Source of the DNA: Carboxylicivirga mesophila
Lineage (GTDB): Bacteria > Bacteroidota > Bacteroidia > Bacteroidales > Marinilabiliaceae
Direction: 5' to 3'
DNA length: 64,000 nucleotides
Assembly: GCF_018271975.1 (NCBI RefSeq)
Contig: NZ_JAGUCN010000005.1
Location: 1 to 64,000 of the forward strand
Positions within the stretch are counted from its first letter, which is position 1. The number at the start of each line of letters is the position of its first letter. This document shows positions 54,149 to 61,812 of the stretch, piece by piece. The notes below the pieces were generated by a model. That model was given only the letters and a program-made list of their open reading frames with translations. It made no database searches and was not told the DNA's origin. The position numbers were made by a program, and so were the translations under genes.

Positions 54149-55789
54149 TTACTCCTTCAACAGCTCAACGGCTTTCTGAGTGGCGTCATTAAAGCTATCA
54201 AAGATCAAAGCTTCGGGCACAAACTGAGTCAGTTCAAATTGCTTGATTTCCTCCTTAATCTCCGCATTAACCCCCGAAAGTAATATGGTAATGTTCTTGT
54301 TGCTCAGCATCCGGAGGGTGTCTTTCAGGTTATGCAGCCCGGTTTGATCAATAAATGACACATGGCGCATCCTGATAATCAATACCTCACAACGCAGTCC
54401 AATTTCCTCTATAGCCTCGGAATAGCGGCGGGCCGAAGCAAAAAACAGGGGCCCGCTGATTTCATAAATCTTCAATGCGGCAGGTAAATCGGAGTAGTTC
54501 TCAATCACATCGCTGTCTACTATATCATCAATTCGCTTATCGCTGATGTCAGCCATCCGTTTCATAAATAGCAGGGCTGACAGCACCACGCCAATTTCAA
54601 TGGCCAGTGTCAGGTCAAAAAACACAGTGATAACAAAGGTGGTTAACAGGATAAGAATATCGAAGTAGCGGCCTTTGAGGATGGCCACAAAACTGCGCCA
54701 CTCACTCATATTGTATGCTACAACCATTAGGATACCAGCCAGGCAAGCCATAGGAATCAGTTTGGCCCATTGCCCCAGAAAAAGCATTATCAGCAACAGA
54801 GTAACAGCATGCACCATACCGGCAATTGGGGTGCGTCCCCCATTTTTAACATTTGTGGCTGTGCGTGCTATGGCACCAGTTGCCGGTATACCGCCAAAAA
54901 ATGGCGTAACAATATTGGCTATTCCCTGGGCAATAAGCTCGGTATTGGAGCGATGCTTACCACCTATCATACCGTCGGCCACAACCGCCGATAACAAAGA
55001 CTCAATCCCTCCAAGCAATGCAATGGTGATGGCCGGCCCAATGTAATGTTGCAGCTGTCCAATCTCAATAGAAGGAACGGTGATACTAAAGCTGGACGGA
55101 ATAGAACCAAAAGCTGATTCGATGGTGGTAACATCCAGTTTGAGGAAATAGACCAGTGGCGTGATGATGACGATGGATAAAAATGCCCCCGGTATTTTAG
55201 ATGTAAGGCGTCTGGCAAAAACCGTAATCAGAATGGTAGCTACTGTAACAAGTACAGCTGTATAGTTAATGCTGTCAATGGCAGAAAAATAGGTCAGCCA
55301 TTTGGCATGAAATTCAGAAGGCACCTTGGTGACTGATAATCCAAATGCGTCTTTAATTTGGGTGGAGAAAATAACCAGCGCAATACCACTGGTAAAGCCC
55401 ACCACCAAAGAATGCGGAAAGAACTTGAGCAAAGTACCCAACTTTAGTAAACCAAAAAGCACCAAAAACACGCCTGCCATGATGGTGGAAATAATCAGTC
55501 CATCAACACCATACTGCTCAATAATACCATAAACAATAATGATAAAGGCTCCGGTAGGTCCGCCAATCTGTACGCGGCTGCCGCCCAACAATGAAATAAT
55601 AAAACCGGCCACCACAGCCGTAATCAGGCCTTTGTCGGGCGATACACCAGATGCCACTGCAAAAGCAATGGCTAAAGGCAAGGCTACCAGGCCAACTACC
55701 ACTCCTGAGAATACATCATTGGTCAACTGCTTCCTGTCAATGCCCGATCGAAGAACAGTGAAGAACTTTGGTTTGAATATATTTTCCAT
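54149..55789 (-). CDS. SulP-family anion transporter with STAS domain
   Basis: A 546-residue inner-membrane transporter: about 11-14 transmembrane segments (residues about 25-420), then a C-terminal STAS domain (about 440-546, 'VLIIRMRHVSFIDQTGLHNLKDTLRML'). The SulP signature region is 'ALPLAIAFAVASGVSPDKGLITAVVAGF'. Sulfate or bicarbonate are common substrates, and specificity is not visible. The start is taken at 55789 because the leader from 55846 has no resemblance to the family. Confidence 0.9.
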   Translation of the reverse strand: MENIFKPKFFTVLRSGIDRKQLTNDVFSGVVVGLVALPLAIAFAVASGVSPDKGLITAVVAGFIISLLGGSRVQIGGPTGAFIIIVYGIIEQYGVDGLIISTIMAGVFLVLFGLLKLGTLLKFFPHSLVVGFTSGIALVIFSTQIKDAFGLSVTKVPSEFHAKWLTYFSAIDSINYTAVLVTVATILITVFARRLTSKIPGAFLSIVIITPLVYFLKLDVTTIESAFGSIPSSFSITVPSIEIGQLQHYIGPAITIALLGGIESLLSAVVADGMIGGKHRSNTELIAQGIANIVTPFFGGIPATGAIARTATNVKNGGRTPIAGMVHAVTLLLIMLFLGQWAKLIPMACLAGILMVVAYNMSEWRSFVAILKGRYFDILILLTTFVITVFFDLTLAIEIGVVLSALLFMKRMADISDKRIDDIVDSDVIENYSDLPAALKIYEISGPLFFASARRYSEAIEEIGLRCEVLIIRMRHVSFIDQTGLHNLKDTLRMLSNKNITILLSGVNAEIKEEIKQFELTQFVPEALIFDSFNDATQKAVELLKE

Positions 55790-55920
55790 GTGTTTACAAA
55801 TTGTGTTCCACTTCACACTATCAACCCACCTGAGGGGAAGGCACAATTCAGTAGTGTCATTTCAGATGTGTGGATGCCTTTTACAAGGGCTGCTCATAAC
55901 TATCCCTCATAAAATCGCTG

Positions 55921-55928
55921 CAAATGTA
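55921..55928 (-). promoter_or_regulatory. -7 box for the SulP transporter
   Basis: TACATTTG on the minus strand matches TAnnTTTG, 131 bp before the start at 55789. Confidence 0.45.
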
Positions 55929-56454
55929 AGCCTAAAACGCTACCATTATCCTCCAACAACCGTTTTTTTGTTTAAACCGCATGGCATATTCGTAAACATT
56001 TAAGGTGTAATGCCCTGATCAACTATTTATAAGAAGCTGGTATATTTTTTCGATCCGAAGTAGCAAAGTGATGAGTATACTATATATTTTTAAGGGGCAA
56101 GGCCAGTGGATAAGAACGTAGAGCCTGGCATAACGAAACTAGGCAAAAAGCTTATTTCACTTGAGCATATTGTATTCTAACCACATAAAAAACATAAGTA
56201 GCTATATACAGAAAGTTACTTTCAAACAAATTCTAAATAATTTTGATTGATATAAACTAAGTACCACTATCAAAAGCCACTCAAATTATTAGCTAATCAA
56301 CTGTTTTATATGCAATTTATCACATCACAATATGTATTTACTTTAATTAGATAATTAGGATAACGCTTTATCCATCATTCGCATTATCAACACTTGGTAA
56401 TTAATCAATAATTATTATCTTGCATTAAGCGTTTAACCCATAAACCCTAAAATT

Positions 56455-56625
56455 ATGACTGAATCTGGCCAGACAGGACCATACATTTCTATCAGTCCTT
56501 ACGCAACTTACCCAACAGCCAATCATCAATTGGTTGTATCACCAGTACACCATTCACCAACAAACATTTTAAGGCCCGGCAAACCCCTTGTAAAGTATGC
56601 CTGGCCTGTTTTTTCTGAACAATAG
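56455..56625 (+). CDS. Possible small ORF (56 residues) before array 2
   Basis: ATG at 56455 opens MTESGQTGPYISISPY and runs 56 codons to a TAG before the array. It is Pro/Ser/Thr-rich with no transmembrane segment or known motif. The AT-rich leader before it looks like a promoter region. It could be a leader peptide for the array-DUF6261 transcript or chance. Confidence 0.2.
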   Translation: MTESGQTGPYISISPYATYPTANHQLVVSPVHHSPTNILRPGKPLVKYAWPVFSEQ

Positions 56626-56668
56626 CAGAAGTATAAAAGCAAAAGGGCTTACTGCCGGCAGGTTCAAC

Positions 56669-56889
56669 ATTCCCGCCATGAGAAAATGTACTTTTTCCGC
56701 CAGAAGCCTTTCCTACCGTAGGAAAACCTGTTTTGCACGCCAGAGAAGCTATCCCACCATAGGATGTAATAGCATTTACGCCAGTCACCCTTTCCCATGG
56801 TGAGAAAGGCTGTCTTTTCAAAAAAACATGGTTTCCCATCGTGGGATTGGGCATCTTTTCAGACAGGAACCATTTCCTGTGGCAGGATC
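56669..56889. repeat. Palindrome array 2 (41-bp period) upstream of the second DUF6261-type gene
   Basis: Six 17-bp units start at 56669, 56709, 56750, 56791, 56832 and 56873, so spacing is 40, 41, 41, 41 and 41 bp. The second is a perfect odd palindrome, TTTCCTACCGTAGGAAA. Others are imperfect: TATCCCACCATAGGATG, TTTCCCATGGTGAGAAA, TTTCCCATCGTGGGATT, TTTCCTGTGGCAGGATC, and ATTCCCGCCATGAGAAA as the first. Spacers of 23-24 bp are related (TGTCTTTTC and CGCCAGAGAAGCC blocks). The centre base is always C or G. Cores CATGGTG and CATCGTG also occur in array 1. Confidence 0.85.
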
Positions 56890-56986
56890 GACGGATTTCT
56901 GCAAGGCCTAATTAAAGGTGCTTTTCACATACCAAATAACTAATCAGTAACTAACAATATTCTTTATCACCAATAACTTAAATCTT

Positions 56987-57709
56987 ATGCTAATAGAAAA
57001 AGTTCTTAAACGTATGCGGGTTGCCGATACCGTTCATTTAGGAAATGCAATACTTGATGAACTGGGGAAATCAACCATTGAAGATGTAAATATTACCGCT
57101 ATAAAAAGCGAAATGAGTACCATTTGCATTGGCCTGGCCGGCGCAGTTAATGAAACAAAGGTGCTGTCGATGCTGGAAAAATACGATACGCTGCGCGATA
57201 ACACTTATCGCTCATTACTATACCTCAACAAAGGTTTCCTGCTGCATCCCGATACAAAAATACGGGCAGCTGCCAGTGAAGTACAGCAGGTACTTGATAA
57301 ATATGGCTTTAGTCTGGTTGACCACAACTATGCATCCGAATCTACCCTGATAGATGCCTTCATCAGGGATATGAAGATGCCGTTGATAGCACCCAATGTA
57401 AGCGTTTTGCCGGGTTTACCGGCTATTCTGAGTCAGCTGCAAACCGACCAGGACCTGTTTAAAAGTGCCGAAAGAAGCTGGCACGAGGCCCGCGCCGAAG
57501 ATGGTAAAACCCTTAATGCTACAGCACTTAAGCACGAACTGATGAAAGTGATAAATGACAAACTGGTGCTCTATCTGCGAGCCATGGTACAGCTTAATCC
57601 TGCCAGCTTCGGAGAACTGAGTAATAATATCTCCATGCACATCAGCACGGCCAATGAGCTGGTTAAACGTCGCAGTAACAGCGAAGAGGAGGTAGAAATT
57701 GATAATTAA
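56987..57709 (+). CDS. DUF6261-type protein, copy B
   Basis: A 240-residue soluble helical protein with the same layout as the product at 268-987, including 'LNKGFLLHPDTKIRAAASEVQQVLDKYGFSL' against 'LVKGYTYHPDEAISGPAIQLFKMIDKYGLEV'. Overall identity is clearly low, so the two are old paralogues, not a recent duplication. No catalytic motif or membrane segment is seen. It lies 97 bp after array 2 and ends before a terminator, as a single-gene transcript. Function is unknown, and the recurrent link to palindrome arrays is the main clue. Confidence 0.75.
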   Translation: MLIEKVLKRMRVADTVHLGNAILDELGKSTIEDVNITAIKSEMSTICIGLAGAVNETKVLSMLEKYDTLRDNTYRSLLYLNKGFLLHPDTKIRAAASEVQQVLDKYGFSLVDHNYASESTLIDAFIRDMKMPLIAPNVSVLPGLPAILSQLQTDQDLFKSAERSWHEARAEDGKTLNATALKHELMKVINDKLVLYLRAMVQLNPASFGELSNNISMHISTANELVKRRSNSEEEVEIDN

Positions 57710-57739
57710 TTATTCATCCGGTTGATAAAGGATTGTTTA

Positions 57740-57769
57740 GGGTGCCTATTTAGCGGCACCCTTTTCTTT
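57740..57769 (+). terminator. Terminator of DUF6261 copy B
   Basis: GGGTGCC pairs with GGCACCC around an 8-nt loop, followed by a T-rich run. The convergent antiporter gene stops at 57784. Confidence 0.85.
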
Positions 57770-57783
57770 TTCCTGTAAGCTTA

Positions 57784-59583
57784 TTAACTCTTTTTTTGCA
57801 GCAGTATTACCGTTTCGCCTTCTTCCAGAATATCCCCCGAGGCAAAGGTTCTCACCTTACCATGAGGATTCTGAACCAGTATTGGCAGGGTACGGTTTAA
57901 ATCGTCAATTTGCTGCTCCACCCATGTTTCGGAAGACAGCTCTTTTGCAACCGGCATTTTAACTTCTTCCGTTTTATCATTACTAATATTCATAAACCAT
58001 TTAGCCAAACGCGGATGACTGGCAAACAAAAGAGACGCTTCAAAGCGTTTAAGCAACTCAATTCCTGCTTTAGCCTCTTGCTGTGCGATGGCCACCTGCA
58101 CATTGGGCACCAGGAATGAATCTTTTGACAGCTGGCCGGCCAACAGGTTCACCTGGCTATTGGTGGTCAATCCAATAAAGGTATGAATATGCTCCATCGA
58201 CAGCTCATCCTGCGTTTCTTTATTCAAGGCATTCCCCAGGATACAGTTAAAACCTTGCTCCCGTGCTTTTGTCACATGCGTTTGGTTATTATCCACCATC
58301 ATTACCGGCTTATGAGGTGCCAGGTACCGGGCCATCAATAAGCTTAGTGAATTAACCCCCAGAAATAAAACACCACTCCGCTGTTCCATATATACCAGCT
58401 CATTGCGACGGCGCAGCCATTTGGTTGTCCAATTGAGTAGAACCGGCACTGTCAGCGTGGTAAAAATGGCCATGAATACGAGAATGGAAAAGATGGTTTG
58501 GTCAATAATACCCATCTTTAAGCCTATCTCGGCAATAATGATCTCAACAGCTCCCCGCCCGTTCATGCCTGTACCAATGGTAATACCCTCGCGCCAGCCA
58601 TTGCCCGAGGGCATATAAAACAAGGCTGTACCTGCTATCTTTCCCACCACCGCCAATCCGGTAATGAGCAGCAGTAATTCCCAATCGGTTTGAAAAACAG
58701 TAACATCCACAAAAAAGCCGGCCGTCACAAAGAAAACAGGCGCCATAAAGCCAATGGATACATCGTAGAAGGCCTTGTTCACCTCTTTTGATATATTTTT
58801 AGGAAACAGCTTGTCCTTCAGAAACAGTCCGGCCATAAAAGCTCCCAGTATGCTGTGCATACCTGCCAGTTCGGCCAGTTCGCAATAGCCAAAAGTGACA
58901 ATTAGTATGAGTGTAAAATAGGCCGTGCTGTTTTTAAGGCCTGAGCGCGACAGGTAGCGGCCCACATATGGTAAAACAAACAAGCCTATGCTAATGGTGA
59001 TACCGAAAAAGAGAATGATTTTGCCCCCTATCATCAGAAGCTTCATTAAACTCAATGAGCTAGATTCAACAAAATTGGTGATGCCCGAAAAAATGACCAG
59101 AGCCAACACATCAGAAATTAATGCGCCTGCCATCAGCACATAAGCAATGCGTGTATTAAGTAGTTTAAGGTCAATCAGTATGCGACTTTTGGTGGCCAGC
59201 GAAGTTACGCCAATAGCAATGGCAACAAATAAGCCAGAAATAGGTGTGCCACCCGTCCACACGATGGCATAATAACCAAGGGCAAAAGGCACCAGAAAAC
59301 CACCCAATGCAGCCAGCAAGCCAGGCCAGGAGGCTTTTTTTAAATCATGAAATTCTATCTCCATACCAATGTAAACCATCAGCAGGATAATGCCTATCTC
59401 GGCCAGCACTTTTATCGACTCAGTGCTTTCGATTACGCCCAGCAGACTGGGGCCTAGTATGATACCTATCAGCAATTCTCCAAGAATAGCAGGGTAACCA
59501 ATCTTCCGGATTAAGGCTCCGCCTATGTAGGCCGACAGCAATACCAGCGATATATTCAGAATATTAAGGTGAAAAACTTCCAT
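57784..59583 (-). CDS. CPA2-family cation:proton antiporter with RCK-like domain
   Basis: A 599-residue membrane antiporter. About 12 transmembrane segments (residues 5-395) have the KefB/GerN-type 'GELLIGIILGPSLLG' and 'MAGALISDVLALVIF', the latter with the key Asp of the ion-binding site. A Rossmann-like RCK/TrkA-N domain follows (about 410-530, 'SGVLFLGVNSLSLLMARYL' and 'PVMMVDNNQTHVTKA'), plus a short C-terminal domain. It should exchange K+ or Na+ for H+ under nucleotide control. Confidence 0.88.
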   Translation of the reverse strand: MEVFHLNILNISLVLLSAYIGGALIRKIGYPAILGELLIGIILGPSLLGVIESTESIKVLAEIGIILLMVYIGMEIEFHDLKKASWPGLLAALGGFLVPFALGYYAIVWTGGTPISGLFVAIAIGVTSLATKSRILIDLKLLNTRIAYVLMAGALISDVLALVIFSGITNFVESSSLSLMKLLMIGGKIILFFGITISIGLFVLPYVGRYLSRSGLKNSTAYFTLILIVTFGYCELAELAGMHSILGAFMAGLFLKDKLFPKNISKEVNKAFYDVSIGFMAPVFFVTAGFFVDVTVFQTDWELLLLITGLAVVGKIAGTALFYMPSGNGWREGITIGTGMNGRGAVEIIIAEIGLKMGIIDQTIFSILVFMAIFTTLTVPVLLNWTTKWLRRRNELVYMEQRSGVLFLGVNSLSLLMARYLAPHKPVMMVDNNQTHVTKAREQGFNCILGNALNKETQDELSMEHIHTFIGLTTNSQVNLLAGQLSKDSFLVPNVQVAIAQQEAKAGIELLKRFEASLLFASHPRLAKWFMNISNDKTEEVKMPVAKELSSETWVEQQIDDLNRTLPILVQNPHGKVRTFASGDILEEGETVILLQKKS

Positions 59584-59723
59584 GGCGATGAGATTAAGTT
59601 GCTAGTGCTTTAATTTAGCAAAATTCCTCACAATAAACGATGGTCGGGTCTTTTATTTTCAGGCTTATATTTAAGCCCAGGCACCTAACATCATTCTGCT
59701 CACTCTTGCTGCCAAACGCTTAA

Positions 59724-61610
59724 CTATTCCTTGTTATCCCGCGATATATGCACATTGAAACCGGATGCCTTGTAATCTTTAGGCAGGTAGTCTGCCGGAA
59801 TCGTACTCATGTTGCCATCTCTGGCGGCGCGGTAATGGGGCGAAAGTATCTCAACGCCACGCTCATTGCACACATCCTGTATGTGCTGATGCAAAGCCGA
59901 ATAGATCAGCGCCTGCTTACTGGCCTCACGTGTATAGGCATTCAGCTGATACGACACATAAAAATCATCTAGGCTGGTCTGCAATACAAAAGGCCGAGGT
60001 TGATCCAGTAACATATCGGTCCGTGAAGCGGCCTCCAGCAACACTTCGTGCATTAGTTTCCAGGGCACATCATAACCAATAGTCACGGTGGTGTGTATGA
60101 TTAATCCCCTCTCCTGGGCTTCGGCACTGTAGTTGGTGGTATTGCCGGTAAGCACCGATGAATTAGGAATAGTGATGATTTCATTTTTAATGGTTCTGAC
60201 CCGTGTCACCAGCAAGGTTTTTTCAATGACATCGCCCGATATATCGGCAATTTTAATCCGGTCGCCTATCTTAAACGGACGCATGTAGGTAATCACTAAA
60301 CCAGCCACCATATTGGCAATAGCCGATGATGAACCTAGTGAAAACAGGATACCGATAAATACCGATACGCCTTTAAATATATTGGAATCAGAGCCCGGGA
60401 GATAAGGAAAAATCAGCACAAACATAAATGCATAAAGCAAAAACTTGACAATGCTGTAGGTAGGCATGGCCCAATCGGCATGAAAGCCCGATATCTTTAG
60501 TTTCTCTGTCTGTATTTCCCGAAAAATATACTTCACAAAACGAATCACATATTTCATCACAAAGAATATGACCAGGATGCTAAACAGGTTGGGCAAATAA
60601 TCCCATACAGCTAACAGGACGCTTTTAAAAGGCGACCACACCAGATGAAACAAGGCATTGGCCCAATCGCGTGAAAACGGAAAGATACTGAAAATGATGG
60701 GCAACGTGATGTAAAGCAATATAATGTATACCACCCAGCGAACAACCCTTACCAGAAACAGAATCCCGGTTAATTCCTGATCGGCTGTCAGGAAAGTATA
60801 GTCTTTATAAGATAAGTCCTTTAACCAAATACCCTTCTTCTGATCAATGAAGTTCAGCAATTTGGCATAGCCCTTTCCAATGAGCCATATAATCAGCCAG
60901 GCAATGGCCATCACCAAAAACACCCAGCCCAGCCGTGCTGCAAACTTAAACAGGCTGTTTTCCTTCTTGGCATTCACAATAGAATGGGTGATAGCTTCCC
61001 TGTATTCATTGGCCAGTTCGTGCATACGCCGACCATACCACAAAGCATCATTTTCGGATACACTCATGATAATCAGTTCGCCATAGACAATATCAAACGT
61101 ATTTTCAGCCTTAACTACCTGTATTGAGTCTGCTTTCAGAAAATCATCTTCATACAGCTGCCTGATTTTACGATTAGTACTGTTTGCCCTTTCATTGGGG
61201 GTAGCTGCCCCAATTTTAGAGTATACAATAAGCAAAGTATCTTTCATAACGCCTACCACAGGGTAACCTTTAGCAGTAGCACGTAAGGCATTTATCTGTG
61301 CTTTTTTATCAGACAAGCGCTTTTGCTCATTTTCATCAATAGCTTGCAGCTGCTTTTGAAGGTCTTCCTTCTGCAGGTTATCGGTGGTTTTAAGTTTCAG
61401 CAACTGCGCCTCCAGCTCAGATTTTTTAAGCGAATCAGCCTTACGCTGAGCATCAACCTCCAATAAGCGCTGACGGTACTCATTTAGTATTATCCGGTTA
61501 AGCGAGTCACTCACTTGTATAACACTATCTTCCTGCCCCATAACCAGCATATTGCATAGGACAAAGAAGAGTACCAAACCATTTTTCAAAGACTTTATCA
61601 TGGACAACAA
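59724..61610 (-). CDS. MscS-family mechanosensitive channel with coiled-coil N-terminus
   Basis: A 628-residue protein. A signal peptide-like segment (about 1-25) and a Lys/Glu-rich coiled coil (about 40-105) face the periplasm. About five transmembrane segments (about 220-420) lead into the MscS pore and beta domain ('GSSSAIANMVAGLVITYMRPFKIGDRIKIADISGDV', about 435-475) and a C-terminal cytoplasmic domain. It would open on membrane tension to release solutes. The start could also be the Met three codons in, at 61601. Confidence 0.88.
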   Translation of the reverse strand: MLSMIKSLKNGLVLFFVLCNMLVMGQEDSVIQVSDSLNRIILNEYRQRLLEVDAQRKADSLKKSELEAQLLKLKTTDNLQKEDLQKQLQAIDENEQKRLSDKKAQINALRATAKGYPVVGVMKDTLLIVYSKIGAATPNERANSTNRKIRQLYEDDFLKADSIQVVKAENTFDIVYGELIIMSVSENDALWYGRRMHELANEYREAITHSIVNAKKENSLFKFAARLGWVFLVMAIAWLIIWLIGKGYAKLLNFIDQKKGIWLKDLSYKDYTFLTADQELTGILFLVRVVRWVVYIILLYITLPIIFSIFPFSRDWANALFHLVWSPFKSVLLAVWDYLPNLFSILVIFFVMKYVIRFVKYIFREIQTEKLKISGFHADWAMPTYSIVKFLLYAFMFVLIFPYLPGSDSNIFKGVSVFIGILFSLGSSSAIANMVAGLVITYMRPFKIGDRIKIADISGDVIEKTLLVTRVRTIKNEIITIPNSSVLTGNTTNYSAEAQERGLIIHTTVTIGYDVPWKLMHEVLLEAASRTDMLLDQPRPFVLQTSLDDFYVSYQLNAYTREASKQALIYSALHQHIQDVCNERGVEILSPHYRAARDGNMSTIPADYLPKDYKASGFNVHISRDNKE

Positions 61611-61750
61611 TATAACTGATAATTATAGGAAAAAAAAGACCTGATTTAAACGTCTGACATGGTTCATTGTTTTAGGTTTCGTTAGAAAAGAGCATCCATT
61701 ATAAAACATTCTCACTGATGTTCTCGCGCAGATAATTCTGCAGCCCCGCA

Positions 61751-61785
61751 CTGAAAAATCTGTGGCTTCGCACAGAAAAATCTGT
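61751..61785. repeat. Tandem pair of CWGAAAAATCTGT palindromic units upstream of the helicase gene
   Basis: CTGAAAAATCTGT (61751) and CAGAAAAATCTGT (61773) are near-identical, each built on a CAGA-AAAA-TCTG-like dyad, 22 bp apart (about two helical turns). They lie immediately upstream of the -7 box at 61785, a good place for a regulator site. Confidence 0.45.
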
Positions 61786-61792
61786 ACTTTTG
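61785..61792 (+). promoter_or_regulatory. -7 box for the UvrD/AddA-like helicase
   Basis: TACTTTTG matches TAnnTTTG and ends 20 bp before the ATG at 61813. Confidence 0.55.
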
Positions 61793-61812
61793 ATAGCAAA
61801 CAAAAATCGTTC

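Larger units (their letters stand above)
55790..56668. other. Long AT-rich intergenic region before palindrome array 2
   Basis: No recognised gene between the SulP start and the array. A minus-strand -7 box for SulP lies at 55921-55928. Bases 56000-56400 are AT-rich and featureless to me. A 10-bp inverted pair AAGGCCCGGC / GCCTGGCCT (56571-56608) and a perfect CTGCCGGCAG (56652-56661) precede the array but are off its 41-bp register. Confidence 0.55.

Noticed and set aside
56492-56854. 120-residue minus-strand open frame over array 2
   Set aside because: It reads through the palindromes; the apparent protein repeats follow the 41-bp DNA period.
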